Shown here in pieces: positions 17,824 through 27,603 of a stretch of 64,000 bases of DNA. Position 1 is the first letter of the stretch. Each line of letters starts with the position of its first letter. This DNA is from BM003 sp963699835. Lineage in GTDB: Bacteria; Pseudomonadota; Gammaproteobacteria; Steroidobacterales; BM003. The notes beneath the pieces were generated by a model. The model worked only from the letters and a program-made list of their open reading frames with translations. It was not told the origin of the DNA and did not search any database. A program made the translations under genes and the position numbers. The stretch lies in NCBI GenBank assembly GCA_963699835.1, contig CAVOVJ010000010.1, forward strand, positions 1 through 64,000. The letters run 5' to 3'.

Positions 17824-18620
17824 TGCTCAGGCAAAGAGTGATCACCGCGCTGATACTGATCCCGCTGCTGCTGGGAGCCTTGTTTCTGTTGCCGCGCGGC
17901 GGCGGCGCGCTGGCCATCGGCATTCTGTTCTTCGGCGGAGCTACCGAATGGGCCGGTTTCTTCGGCAGTAGCGGCTACGCCCGGCGCATCGCCTACGCCG
18001 TCGTTGTGCTCGCTGCGGCCGCGGCCTTGTTCGCGCTGACCGCGGATCATTCGATTTTGCAGCTGCTGACCGGGCTGGCAACGTTCATGTGGCTGGCCGC
18101 ATTGGTTCTGGTCACTCGCTACCCGGTCAGTATCGCGCGCCCGGCGACGGCGCTGGCCGGTATAGCGGCCATCGCGCTTGCCGCCATTGCGCTGATGCGC
18201 CTGCATCTCGACTGGCAACGCGGCCCGGAGCTGTTGTTGTTCCTGTTCGCGCTGGTCTGGGCTGCGGATATCGGGGCGTTCTTTACCGGCCGCGCGATCG
18301 GCCGGAGAAAGCTGGCGCCGGCGGTCAGCCCCGGCAAGACCTGGGAGGGTGTGTTCGGGGGAATGTTGCTTGCCGCACTGGCCGCGGCCGGCGGTAGCGC
18401 CTGGTTCGGCTACGGCACAGGCTGGTTTGTTCCTTTGTGCCTTCTGGTCGCGGCAATATCGGTCGTCGGCGATCTCAGCGTCAGCATTTTCAAACGGAAT
18501 GCCGGCCTCAAGGACAGCGGCCGGATTTTCCCCGGTCACGGCGGAATACTCGACCGCGTAGACAGCATTACCGCGGCCGGTCCGGTGTTCGTTTTTGGAT
18601 TGCTGGTGGCCGGAGCATGA
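17823..18620 (+). CDS. cdsA: Phosphatidate cytidylyltransferase (CDP-diglyceride synthase)
   Basis: Inner-membrane enzyme that makes CDP-diacylglycerol from phosphatidate and CTP. GTG at 17823 begins a protein of 265 residues with about seven hydrophobic helices. The family signature is at the C-terminus: SVSIFKRNAGLKDSGRIFPG and HGGILDRVDS. Tightly coupled with uppS (1-base overlap) and dxr (ATGA overlap). Confidence 0.96.
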   Translation: MLRQRVITALILIPLLLGALFLLPRGGGALAIGILFFGGATEWAGFFGSSGYARRIAYAVVVLAAAAALFALTADHSILQLLTGLATFMWLAALVLVTRYPVSIARPATALAGIAAIALAAIALMRLHLDWQRGPELLLFLFALVWAADIGAFFTGRAIGRRKLAPAVSPGKTWEGVFGGMLLAALAAAGGSAWFGYGTGWFVPLCLLVAAISVVGDLSVSIFKRNAGLKDSGRIFPGHGGILDRVDSITAAGPVFVFGLLVAGA

Positions 18621-19807
18621 CCAGGCGCGGCATCACCGTGCTCGGTGCCACGGGTTCCGTAGGCGTCAATACGCTCGACGTCCTCGGGCGCCACGCGGAT
18701 CAGTACCGAGTGGTGGCGCTGACTGCAAATCGTGATCATGAGTGTCTCCTCGCGCAATGTCTGGAACATCGGCCGGAATTTGCTGTCCTTGTGGATAGGG
18801 ATGCCGCGGAAAAATTTGCTGCGGCGCAGCAAGGGACGAATTTGGAAACTCGCTTGCTGAGCGGAGTGGACGCGCTCGAAGAGGTCGCTTGCCTCCCGCA
18901 GACGGATTCGGTGATGGCGGCGATCGTCGGTGCGGCCGGATTGGTCCCGACTCTATCGGCAGTGCGGGCGGGAAAACGCGTGTTACTGGCCAACAAAGAG
19001 TCCATGGTCGTTGCAGGGCGGCTTTTCACGGCTGCGATGGAGCATGGCGGGGCGGAGATTATCCCGATCGACAGCGAACACAACGCAATTTTTCAATGTC
19101 TCCCGGACGGTGCGGGCAAACCGCCGACGGGTGTGCGCAGGATATTGTTGACAGCGTCTGGCGGCCCGTTCCTGCATACCCCTCGTGATCGGCTTGCAGA
19201 TGTGACGCCGGAAGCTGCCTGCGCCCACCCGAACTGGGTTATGGGGCGAAAGATTTCTGTTGATTCGGCAACGATGATGAACAAGGGTCTGGAGATCATT
19301 GAAGCAAGCTGGCTGTTCGGTCTGGAAGAGAACCGGATTGAGGTGGTGGTGCATCCGCAAAGTGTCGTTCACTCGCTCGTCGACTACATCGACGGATCTG
19401 TCCTCGCGCAGCTTGGTAATCCCGATATGCGCACGCCGATCGCGCATGCGCTGGCGTGGCCGCAGCGATTCGATTCCGGTGTCGATCCGCTGGATCTGAT
19501 CGCGTCCGGCCGGCTCGAATTTCTGCAACCTGACGAAGATCGCTTTCCCTGTTTGCGGATCGCTAGGGAGGCGGCCCGCTGCGGGGGTACGGCGCCGGCA
19601 GTGCTGAACGCGGCCAACGAGGTCGCGGTCGATGCATTCCTCAATGGCAAGCTCAGATTCACGGCAATTCCGGAGGTCATCGAGGCGGTGCTGAATCAGG
19701 CGGACATCGTCGACCACTACGATCTCGAAGGCGTGATCGAGGCGGATCGCGCCGCCCGGGTAGCGGCGAATACAGAAGTGGGTCGCCATCTGGTGCATAC
19801 GGCATGA
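18617..19807 (+). CDS. dxr: 1-deoxy-D-xylulose 5-phosphate reductoisomerase
   Basis: Makes 2-C-methyl-D-erythritol 4-phosphate in the non-mevalonate isoprenoid pathway, using NADPH. The 396-residue protein has the Rossmann motif VLGATGSVGVNTLDVL, the NADPH/metal region ANKESMVVAG, PIDSEHNAIFQ (metal ligands D and E), and TASGGPF and KISVDSATMMNKGLE. ispD and ispF of the same pathway are at 38350-39548. Confidence 0.97.
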   Translation: MTRRGITVLGATGSVGVNTLDVLGRHADQYRVVALTANRDHECLLAQCLEHRPEFAVLVDRDAAEKFAAAQQGTNLETRLLSGVDALEEVACLPQTDSVMAAIVGAAGLVPTLSAVRAGKRVLLANKESMVVAGRLFTAAMEHGGAEIIPIDSEHNAIFQCLPDGAGKPPTGVRRILLTASGGPFLHTPRDRLADVTPEAACAHPNWVMGRKISVDSATMMNKGLEIIEASWLFGLEENRIEVVVHPQSVVHSLVDYIDGSVLAQLGNPDMRTPIAHALAWPQRFDSGVDPLDLIASGRLEFLQPDEDRFPCLRIAREAARCGGTAPAVLNAANEVAVDAFLNGKLRFTAIPEVIEAVLNQADIVDHYDLEGVIEADRAARVAANTEVGRHLVHTA

Positions 19808-21174
19808 GTTCCTTTCTCACTTCGATTGTCGCGTTTTCGGTCGCGATCACCGTACTGGTCGCCGTCCACGAGTTTGGTCACTACTGGGTTGCCCGGCGTG
19901 CCGGTATCAAGGTGCTCAGATTTTCGATTGGTTTTGGCAAACCTTTGTGGCGGCGGCATTTCGGCAGTGACAACACAGAGTTTGTTTTTTCGGCGATCCC
20001 GCTTGGCGGCTATGTCAAGATGCTGGACGAGCGCGAGGCCCCGGTTGCCGAGAGCGAGAAAGAGCGGAGTTTCAACCAGGCGTCGGTGCCGTGGCGGATG
20101 GCGGTCCTGGTGGCCGGCCCGCTTGCCAATTTCATATTTGCGATCATCGCCTATTGGGTGATGTTTATGGCCGGTGTGCCGGGCGTCAAGCCGGTTGTCG
20201 GGGCGGTTGCAGCTGACTCCATCGCCGCCGAGTCGGGCTTGCAAAGCGGCGATCGCATTCTTGAGGTCGGCGGCCGCGAGACGCCCACGTGGGAAGCGGC
20301 GATGCTGTTCATCCTCGACGATATGCTCGACGACGGCGTTGTCAGCTTGAGGCTCGAGCCCGCGGCCGGCGGCAGCGACCGCCGGGTCGATCTTCGGGTT
20401 GGCGGCAGGGAAGAGGAACTGACCCGTCCGGGCGAGTTGTTCACGGGGCTGGGTTTCGCACCGTGGCGGCCGCACTGGCCAGCCGTGCTCGAGGTGGTGA
20501 CTCCGGGCGGGCCGGCGGAACGGGGCGGGTTGCGCCCCGGGGATCAAATTGTCAGTGGTGACGGAGAAGTCCTCGCGGACTGGCCGGAACTCGTCAACTT
20601 TCTGCGTACCCGGCCAGGTCGGGAAGTCGATCTCGGTGTGATTCGTGGTAGCGAAAGCCTTGCCGTCAGGGTTGCGGTAGAAGCCGTTACCGAAGGCGAC
20701 CAGGAATTTGGCCGGGTCGGAATCCAGGGGTCAGCGCCGCCGGAGTATCCGGAATCGATGCGGGCCATGCAGCGCTTTGGACCTATAGCGGCGATTGGCG
20801 CTGCCACGGCCAAGACCTGGGAAATGTCTGCACTTACGCTGCGCATGTTGTGGAAAATGTTGCAGGGGGTTGTTTCGCCACGGAACATCAGCGGCCCGAT
20901 AAACATAGCGCAGTACGCCGGGTTCTCCGCCAGTATCGGAGTGTCTGCCTTCGTCAGTTTTCTGGCTATCGTCAGTATATCGCTCGGGTTGATCAATCTG
21001 ATGCCGGTGCCGATGCTCGACGGCGGTCAACTCGTCTATCAGGCGGTGGAACTCGTCAAGGGAAAACCGGTGTCAGAGAAAACCCAGATCGTCGGCCAGC
21101 AGATCGGTATTTTTCTGCTGATCCTGCTGATGACATTCGCTTTTTACAATGATATCGCGCGACTGCTGGATTAA
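19804..21174 (+). CDS. rseP: Regulator of sigma-E protease (site-2 intramembrane metalloprotease)
   Basis: Cleaves RseA within the membrane after DegS, releasing sigma-E, and also clears remnant signal peptides. The zinc motif HEFGH lies at residues 22-26 in the first helix; two PDZ domains occupy the periplasmic middle (about 120-300), and the second metal site reads LMPVPMLDGGQLVY. 456 residues, intact. The partner genes rpoE-rseA-rseB-rseC are at 56310-58932. Confidence 0.96.
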   Translation: MSSFLTSIVAFSVAITVLVAVHEFGHYWVARRAGIKVLRFSIGFGKPLWRRHFGSDNTEFVFSAIPLGGYVKMLDEREAPVAESEKERSFNQASVPWRMAVLVAGPLANFIFAIIAYWVMFMAGVPGVKPVVGAVAADSIAAESGLQSGDRILEVGGRETPTWEAAMLFILDDMLDDGVVSLRLEPAAGGSDRRVDLRVGGREEELTRPGELFTGLGFAPWRPHWPAVLEVVTPGGPAERGGLRPGDQIVSGDGEVLADWPELVNFLRTRPGREVDLGVIRGSESLAVRVAVEAVTEGDQEFGRVGIQGSAPPEYPESMRAMQRFGPIAAIGAATAKTWEMSALTLRMLWKMLQGVVSPRNISGPINIAQYAGFSASIGVSAFVSFLAIVSISLGLINLMPVPMLDGGQLVYQAVELVKGKPVSEKTQIVGQQIGIFLLILLMTFAFYNDIARLLD

Positions 21175-21189
21175 GAGGAATCTGCGATA

Positions 21190-23595
21190 GTGCCGCTACT
21201 GCAACGAATCATCGCCGGCCTGGTCATGGCCATTCTCGTGACGCTTTGCGCGCCCTTCGCCCAGGCGCAGGGGCAGGATGGTTTTGTCGTGCGCAACGTC
21301 CGCGTAGAGGGTCTGCAGCGGATCTCTGAAGGTACGTTATATAACTATCTCCCGCTCAATATTGGCGATCGGCTCGATCGGCGACGGGTTCAGGAGTCAG
21401 TCAAAGCGCTCTATGACACCGGGTTTTTCCGTGACATAGAATTCCGCCGCGAAGACGATACGCTGATCATCGCGGTTATCGAGCGGCCGTTTATCGAGAA
21501 TTTCACGATCAACGGTAACAAGGATATCGAGACCGACCAGCTGATGGAGAGTCTGCGCGGCGTCGGTCTGGCGCCGGGCCGAACGTTCGACCGCTCGACA
21601 CTCGACGAAGTCCAGCAGTTTCTTACCGATACCTATTACGGTCGTGGCAAATACGGTGTCGTGATCGACGCCGAAGTTACCGAGCTGGACGGTAACAAGG
21701 TCGATATCACGATCGATATCATCGAGGGCAAGCGCGCGCGTATCCGGCAGATCAATATTGTCGGTAACGAACGTTTTCCGGATGAGGAAATCATTGCGGA
21801 GTTCACGCTGAGGACTCCCAACTGGCTGTCGTTCTACAAGCAGGACGATCGCTATGACCGCGAGGCGCTGGTCGGAGACATTGAACGGTTGGGATCGTTC
21901 TACATGGACCGCGGTTACGCCAATTTTCAGGTGCAATCAACGCAGGTCACGATTTCGCCGGACAAAAAAGACATCTTTATCACGATCAATGTGGCTGAAG
22001 GCGAGTTGTATACGATCTCCGAGATCAAGCTTGCCGGCGAAATGCCGATCGAAGAGCGTTACCTGCGTGCGCTGGTGCTGGCGAAGCCCGGTCAGACTTT
22101 CTCCCGCAAAGTGCTCGAAAGCAGCAAGGAACTCATGAGCTACCGGCTCGGCCAGGACGGATACGCGTTCGCGCGTATCGATCCCGTGCCACAGATCAAC
22201 CCCGAGGATAAAACGGTTGCGGTGACATACTTTGTGGATCCGGGTAACCGGGTGTACGTTCGCAATGTGAATTTTGCCACCGACGGTCCGACCAAGGACG
22301 AAGTATTCCGCCGCGAGATGCGCCAGCTCGAGGGCGGGTGGTTGTCTAATGGCGCGGTCGATCGCTCCAAGATCCGGATTCAGCGGTTGCCGTTTGTAGA
22401 CAGCGTAGAGCTGGAGCAGGAACAGGTTCCAGGGTCGCCGGATCTGGTTGATCTGAATGTCTCCGTCAAGGAGGGCATGCCCGGTCAGTTCGGTGGCGGT
22501 ATCGGATATTCCGAGGCGCAGAAACTGCTGTTGAACGGCAACTTCACCCATGTCAATTTTCTCGGTACCGGGAACCGTATCTCGGCGCAGCTCAATTCGG
22601 GAAAGTACACAAAGCTCTACACGCTGGCGTTTACCGATCCCTATACGACGATTGACGGCGTTGCGCGCACGATTTCAGGATCGTACCGGGATTCGACCCG
22701 GCTGGTATCGGATGGCTCGGAATTCGATACGACGTCATACACGTTAGGCTTGAATTACGGTTATCCAATCAGCGAGTGGCAACGCATCTCATTCGGGGTC
22801 GATCTCCAGGATGTTGAGCTGTTTGCCGACTCGGGCAGTTCGTTTCAGATCCAGAACTGGATCGCCAACAACGGTAATCCCAGTGTCGAAGAGGTCGGAC
22901 AGGGCATATTCCTGACCAAAACCGACTACCGCACCTACGAACTGAAACTGGGGTGGACATTCGACACCCGCAACCGCGCGATATTCGCCACGCGTGGCAC
23001 CCGCCACAACGTGACCTTCAGCGTCACCGGGCCGGGCAGCGAGGTGGATTTCTACACCGCGCGCTATGAATTCCTGCGTTACTGGCCACTGTATGGACCC
23101 TTCGTATTCATCACCCGCGCGGAGGTGGCGTGGGCGGATACTTTTGGTGACGACACGACCGATGTACCGATTTTCCGTAACTTTTTCGCCGGTGGGCCAA
23201 ACTCCGTCAGGCAATACCGCGAGGCAAGTCTCGGGCCGCTGGACACGCGCGGCAACCCCTACGGCGGCAACCTCAAGACGGTTGGGCAATTCGAAATCCT
23301 GCTGCCGATGGTCGAGAAATTTGCCAATCAGGCGCGGCTGAGTTTGTTCTACGATGTCGGTAATGTATTCTCCGAAAGTAACGTGCCATTCTTCGACCTG
23401 CAGGGGAACCAGGTTGACTACACCTTCGACGCTTCGGACCTGCGTATGTCGACAGGCCTGGCAGTGCAGTGGATGGCACCCCTGGGCATGTTCCGGTTCA
23501 GTATCGGTTTCCCGATCAACGACTTTGGCGGCGACGAAAGCCTGCCCGAGGACGATACCGAGTTCTTCCAGTTTTCCATTGGTTCGGCATTTTGA
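21190..23595 (+). CDS. bamA: Outer membrane protein assembly factor BamA
   Basis: Core of the BAM machine that inserts beta-barrel proteins. A GTG start at 21190 follows AGAGGA; the signal peptide ends ...APFAQAQ. Five POTRA domains run to about residue 420 (VEGLQRISEGTLYNYLPLNI opens the first), then a 16-strand barrel with the surface-antigen family sequence. The lid-loop motif appears as PNSVRQYREASLGP and the last residue is phenylalanine (SIGSAF), as required for outer-membrane proteins. 801 residues, no frame problem. Confidence 0.97.
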   Translation: MPLLQRIIAGLVMAILVTLCAPFAQAQGQDGFVVRNVRVEGLQRISEGTLYNYLPLNIGDRLDRRRVQESVKALYDTGFFRDIEFRREDDTLIIAVIERPFIENFTINGNKDIETDQLMESLRGVGLAPGRTFDRSTLDEVQQFLTDTYYGRGKYGVVIDAEVTELDGNKVDITIDIIEGKRARIRQINIVGNERFPDEEIIAEFTLRTPNWLSFYKQDDRYDREALVGDIERLGSFYMDRGYANFQVQSTQVTISPDKKDIFITINVAEGELYTISEIKLAGEMPIEERYLRALVLAKPGQTFSRKVLESSKELMSYRLGQDGYAFARIDPVPQINPEDKTVAVTYFVDPGNRVYVRNVNFATDGPTKDEVFRREMRQLEGGWLSNGAVDRSKIRIQRLPFVDSVELEQEQVPGSPDLVDLNVSVKEGMPGQFGGGIGYSEAQKLLLNGNFTHVNFLGTGNRISAQLNSGKYTKLYTLAFTDPYTTIDGVARTISGSYRDSTRLVSDGSEFDTTSYTLGLNYGYPISEWQRISFGVDLQDVELFADSGSSFQIQNWIANNGNPSVEEVGQGIFLTKTDYRTYELKLGWTFDTRNRAIFATRGTRHNVTFSVTGPGSEVDFYTARYEFLRYWPLYGPFVFITRAEVAWADTFGDDTTDVPIFRNFFAGGPNSVRQYREASLGPLDTRGNPYGGNLKTVGQFEILLPMVEKFANQARLSLFYDVGNVFSESNVPFFDLQGNQVDYTFDASDLRMSTGLAVQWMAPLGMFRFSIGFPINDFGGDESLPEDDTEFFQFSIGSAF

Positions 23596-23609
23596 GGTTT
23601 GAGTCTCAC

Positions 23610-24137
23610 ATGAGCGCAAAGACAAACAGTTTCAGGATTCTCGCAGGGCTGGCCTGCTTTTTGATTTTCAGCGGCAGCGCGTTTGCGCAGTCGAGAATCG
23701 GTGTGGTCAATATTGCACGACTGCTCGAGGAGTCGCCCCAGGCGCAAACCGCGATGCAGGCGCTGCAGGACGAATTCGCACCGCGGCAGCGGCAGATCGT
23801 TGCACGACAGACCGATATCCAGTCGAAGGAAGAGGTCTTGCGCCGTGACGGCGCGGTGATGAGCGAGGAAGAGCGCCGCAACGCGGACCGTGAATTACGC
23901 GAAATGCAGCGTGATCTGCAGCGCAACCAGCAGGAGTATCTGGAAGATCTCAACCTGCGCCGCAACGAAGAGCTCGGCCGTCTGCAAAGATCGTTGTTAC
24001 AGGAAGTCCAGACCTATGCGCGGAGCGCCAATTTCGACCTGGTTGTTGGCGAAGGTGTGCTTTACGCAAGCGATTCCCTGGATATCACTGACGAGGTGCT
24101 CGCTGCCTTATCGTCACGACTTTCCGGCGGCAACTGA
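23610..24137 (+). CDS. skp: Periplasmic chaperone Skp/OmpH
   Basis: Holds unfolded outer-membrane proteins in the periplasm on their way to BamA. The signal peptide ends SGSAFAQ (about residue 27); the mature protein starts SRIGVVNIARLLEESPQAQ, then a long charged coiled-coil of arginine, glutamate and glutamine, closing with FDLVVGEGVLYAS, typical of OmpH-family proteins. 175 residues. Start chosen at ATG 23610 because it directly precedes the signal peptide. Confidence 0.95.
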   Translation: MSAKTNSFRILAGLACFLIFSGSAFAQSRIGVVNIARLLEESPQAQTAMQALQDEFAPRQRQIVARQTDIQSKEEVLRRDGAVMSEEERRNADRELREMQRDLQRNQQEYLEDLNLRRNEELGRLQRSLLQEVQTYARSANFDLVVGEGVLYASDSLDITDEVLAALSSRLSGGN

Positions 24138-24152
24138 CCGCGCAGTGTGTCG

Positions 24153-25157
24153 ATGTCTGTCAGTCTGGCTGAACTCGCGGTTCGCTACGGCTGCGAGCTG
24201 CGGGGGGACCCCGGCCAGCGGGTAGACCATGTGGCGACGCTGGCCGAGGCCGGCCCTTCGGCTGTCTCGTTTCTCAGCAATCGCCGCTATCTGCGTTTTC
24301 TCGGCGCAACCGGCGCTGCGGCCGTCGTGCTGACTGCGGCTGATGCCGATGCGTGCCCGACCGCGGCATTGATTGCTGACAACCCGTACCTCGTCTATGC
24401 CCGTATCGCGGCACTGTTGCATCCGCCTCGTGCCGCTGCAACGGGCGTGCATCCGACAGCGGTCGTCGAGCGCGGGGCGGTTCTCGCCGATGACGTGTCG
24501 GTCGGGGCACTGGCTTATGTGGCGGACGGGGCCCGGCTAGGTACAGGGGTCGTGGTAGGTCCCGGCTGCGTGGTCGAAAGCGGCGCCGTGATTGGTGCCG
24601 ATACCCATCTCAGCTCGCGCTGCTGCGTGGCGCATCAGGTTGTCATCGGTCAGCGTTGTGTGCTGCACCAGGGCGCAATAATCGGCGCTGACGGATTCGG
24701 GATCGCGCGTGCGCGGGACGGTTGGGTCAAGGTGCCGCAACTCGGCAGCGTGCGTATCGGCGATGATGTCGAAGTCGGCGCGAATACAACGATTGACCGT
24801 GGTGCCATCGACGATACGGTCATCGGTGACGATGTCAGGCTCGACAACCTGATTCAGGTCGGACACAACGTTGTTATCGGGGCACATACGGCGATTGCGG
24901 CAGGTGCTGCGATCGCAGGCAGCAGCCGGATTGGACAGAATTGCCTGATTGCCGGCCATGTCGGTATCGTCGGCCACATCGAGATTTGCGACAACGTGAC
25001 AATCAACGCGAAGACGCTGGTCACACGCTCGATTGCCCAGCCAGGGGTGTATTCTGGCAAGTTTCCGGCGCAGGAAGTGCGGCAGTGGAGAAGAAACGTG
25101 GCTCGTCTCAGGCAATCGACCAGGCGTTCGCGAAACCGAGACGGCGACACCGGCTGA
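24153..25157 (+). CDS. lpxD: UDP-3-O-(3-hydroxyacyl)glucosamine N-acyltransferase
   Basis: Third step of lipid A synthesis; adds the N-linked hydroxyacyl chain. An N-terminal uridine-binding domain (about residues 1-100) is followed by a hexapeptide-repeat beta-helix and the catalytic histidine in NLIQVGHNVVIG. It ends with a C-terminal helix rich in arginine. ATG at 24153 is used; GTG at 24147 is in frame. Part of the lpxD-fabZ-lpxA-lpxB series. Confidence 0.96.
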   Translation: MSVSLAELAVRYGCELRGDPGQRVDHVATLAEAGPSAVSFLSNRRYLRFLGATGAAAVVLTAADADACPTAALIADNPYLVYARIAALLHPPRAAATGVHPTAVVERGAVLADDVSVGALAYVADGARLGTGVVVGPGCVVESGAVIGADTHLSSRCCVAHQVVIGQRCVLHQGAIIGADGFGIARARDGWVKVPQLGSVRIGDDVEVGANTTIDRGAIDDTVIGDDVRLDNLIQVGHNVVIGAHTAIAAGAAIAGSSRIGQNCLIAGHVGIVGHIEICDNVTINAKTLVTRSIAQPGVYSGKFPAQEVRQWRRNVARLRQSTRRSRNRDGDTG

Positions 25158-25179
25158 ACGATACCCGGAGGAGCGAAAA

Positions 25180-25626
25180 ATGAGTGAATTCCTGCTAGAT
25201 ATCGATCAGATTCGCGCCATGCTGCCGCACCGTTACCCTTTTCTGCTGGTGGACAGGGTCGTCGAATGCGTGCCGGGCGAGTATCTGACGGCGATCAAGA
25301 ACGTCACGATCAACGAGCCCTTTTTCCAGGGGCATTTTCCCGGGAAACCGGTGATGCCCGGTGTACTGATAGTCGAGGCGCTGGCCCAGGCGAGTGGAAT
25401 CCTGGCGTTCCTGACCGTGGGCGATCAACGCGACAAAAACGTGTTGTTCTTTTTTGTCGGCATCGACGGCGCGAGGTTCAAGCGGCCGGTGCTGCCGGGT
25501 GACCGGGTCGAATTGAAAACCCGTCTTCTGCGGCGCCGACGTGATGTATGGAAATTCGCTACCGAGGCCGTGGTCGACGGACATCGGGCGGCGCTGGCTG
25601 AACTCATGGTCGCGCCGGGGCATTAG
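25180..25626 (+). CDS. fabZ: 3-hydroxyacyl-ACP dehydratase FabZ
   Basis: Dehydrates 3-hydroxyacyl-ACP in fatty acid elongation, competing with lipid A synthesis for the same precursor. Catalytic H and E lie in GHFPGKPVMPGVLIVEALAQ; the N-terminus has LPHRYPFLLVDRV. GGAG in CCCGGAGGAGCG gives a good ribosome-binding site for ATG 25180. 148 residues, standard. Confidence 0.97.
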   Translation: MSEFLLDIDQIRAMLPHRYPFLLVDRVVECVPGEYLTAIKNVTINEPFFQGHFPGKPVMPGVLIVEALAQASGILAFLTVGDQRDKNVLFFFVGIDGARFKRPVLPGDRVELKTRLLRRRRDVWKFATEAVVDGHRAALAELMVAPGH

Positions 25627-25628
25627 CA

Positions 25629-26399
25629 GTGATCCACCCTACCGCCGTAGTCGATCCGGCCGCAAAACTCGGCGCCGGCGTCATGGTCGGTGCGTATGCG
25701 ATTGTCGATGCCGCGGTTGAAATCGGCAGCGGTACGCGGATCGGACCACACGTCGTGGTGCGTGGTCCGACACGGATCGGCAGTGACAATCGGATCTACC
25801 AGTTCTGCTCGATTGGAGACGATCCTCAGGATAAGAAGTACGCAGGCGAGCCGACCCGGCTCGAAATCGGGGATCGCAATACGATTCGCGAGGGTTGCAC
25901 GATCAACCGCGGGACGGTCCAGGATCTCGGTTACACCCGTATTGGAAATGACAACTGGATAATGGCCTATTGTCACATCGCGCACGACTGCGTGCTGGGC
26001 GATCACCTGGTTCTGGCAAACAATGCGACCCTCGGTGGGCATGTGCGCATTGATGATTACGCCATTCTCGGCGGATTCTCCGGTGTGCATCAGTTCTGTG
26101 CGATCGGCAGACATGCATTTCTGGGAATGTTCAGCGCGGTCAATCGCGATATTCCACCGTTTGTTACGGTGTCGGGAAATCCCGCGCGGCCGCGCGGTGT
26201 TAACGCCGAGGGCATGAAGCGACATGGTTTCAGCGCCGAGCAGATTGGCCTGGCGCGACGTGCCTACCGCATTCTTTTCCGCTCTGGACTAAAACTCGCC
26301 GAGGCGCGGGCCGAGCTCGAAGCGCTTCTTGGCGGCGAGCCGGCGTTGCTGCCGCTAGTCGCTTTTCTGGCCGATGCGCGACGCGGCGTTACGCGTTGA
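25629..26399 (+). CDS. lpxA: Acyl-ACP--UDP-N-acetylglucosamine O-acyltransferase
   Basis: First step of lipid A synthesis, transferring 3-hydroxyacyl to UDP-GlcNAc. It starts with GTG at 25629, two bases after fabZ. Hexapeptide repeats begin at once (HPTAVVDPAAKLGAGVMVGA); the catalytic histidine lies in MAYCHIAHDCVLGDH. The C-terminal helical bundle contains GMKRHGFSAEQIGLARRAYR. 256 residues, family norm. Confidence 0.97.
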   Translation: MIHPTAVVDPAAKLGAGVMVGAYAIVDAAVEIGSGTRIGPHVVVRGPTRIGSDNRIYQFCSIGDDPQDKKYAGEPTRLEIGDRNTIREGCTINRGTVQDLGYTRIGNDNWIMAYCHIAHDCVLGDHLVLANNATLGGHVRIDDYAILGGFSGVHQFCAIGRHAFLGMFSAVNRDIPPFVTVSGNPARPRGVNAEGMKRHGFSAEQIGLARRAYRILFRSGLKLAEARAELEALLGGEPALLPLVAFLADARRGVTR

Positions 26400-26438
26400 A
26401 ACCGGTATTTTGCCGCTACGGGCGTCTTCCTCTTGGCG

Positions 26439-27593
26439 ATGACTAGCGCCATCCGCATCGGTCTCGTGGCGGCTGAAGCTTCCGGCGACGCTTTGGGCGC
26501 TGCGCTGATCGAAGCGCTTCGCCGCCGTGTCCCCGATGCGAGCTTCGAGGGCGTTTGCGGTCCGCAAATGCTACGAGCCGGGTGTGAGCGCTGGCACGGT
26601 ATCGAATCACTCTCGGTGATGGGCCTGAGCGAAGTGCTGGCCCACCTGCCGCGCTTGTGGCGGCTGCGCAGAGAGCTGGGAGACCGCTGGTGCGCCCGCC
26701 CGCCCGACGTGTTTGTCGGCATCGACGCGCCGGACTTCAATCTCGGCCTGGAAAAACGCCTGCGTCGTGGCGGCGTGCCAACAGTACATTTCGTCAGTCC
26801 GTCGGTCTGGGCCTGGCGTCACGGTCGCACCAGGGTCGTCGCCGCCGCCTGCGATCGGGTCCTGTGCCTGCTTCCCTTCGAGAAGCGCTATTACGACAAT
26901 GCGGGAATCGAAGCCCGCTACGTCGGTCATCCGCTCGCCGATCAGATGCCCATGGTGCCGGACCGGGCAGGGGCGCGGCGGGCGCTGGGACTTGCGGACA
27001 CCGATCAGGTCGTCGCATTGTTGCCCGGCAGCCGGGGCGGCGAAATCGCGCGGCTCGGTCCCGATTTCGCCGCCGCCGCCGAAAATATGCGTCGCGTCAA
27101 ACCGGAATTGAAATTTGTTGCGCCGATGGTCAGCGCGGCGCTCTCGGAGCGGTTTGCAGCGCACGCGACTGCGCATCCTGACCTGCGAATACGCCTGGTA
27201 ACGGATGCACGCCATGCTCTTACCGCCAGCGACGTCGCTCTGGTCGCGTCGGGTACGGCGACGCTGGAGGCCGCACTTGCCAGAACGCCGATCGTCGTGG
27301 CCTACCGGATCAGCAGAATCAGTCGATGGCTCGCTGTCAATATTGGTGGGTTGAAGCTGAAGCGCTATGCTTTGCCAAACCTGATCGCCGATCGGGAACT
27401 GGTGCCTGAATTCATGATGGACGCAGCGACGCCGTCTGCTCTTGCCGAGGCTACCCTTGGCTTGCTCGATGACCGCGTACGGCGGCAGGAAATCGTGGAC
27501 CAATTCGCGAAAATTCATCAGATTTTGCGCTGTAATGCGAGTGACATGGCGGCCACGGCGGTGCTCGAACTCTGCCGCAACGGGCGTGGATAA
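26439..27593 (+). CDS. lpxB: Lipid-A-disaccharide synthase
   Basis: GT19 glycosyltransferase that joins lipid X and UDP-2,3-diacylglucosamine to form the lipid A disaccharide. Diagnostic segments: LVAAEASGDALGAAL, VFVGIDAPDFNLGLEK, FVSPSVWAWRHGR, LLPGSRGGEIARLGP and ALVASGTATLEAAL. ATG 26439 is used (TTG 26433 is in frame). 384 residues. Confidence 0.96.
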   Translation: MTSAIRIGLVAAEASGDALGAALIEALRRRVPDASFEGVCGPQMLRAGCERWHGIESLSVMGLSEVLAHLPRLWRLRRELGDRWCARPPDVFVGIDAPDFNLGLEKRLRRGGVPTVHFVSPSVWAWRHGRTRVVAAACDRVLCLLPFEKRYYDNAGIEARYVGHPLADQMPMVPDRAGARRALGLADTDQVVALLPGSRGGEIARLGPDFAAAAENMRRVKPELKFVAPMVSAALSERFAAHATAHPDLRIRLVTDARHALTASDVALVASGTATLEAALARTPIVVAYRISRISRWLAVNIGGLKLKRYALPNLIADRELVPEFMMDAATPSALAEATLGLLDDRVRRQEIVDQFAKIHQILRCNASDMAATAVLELCRNGRG

Positions 27594-27603
27594 CCGTCAG
27601 CCG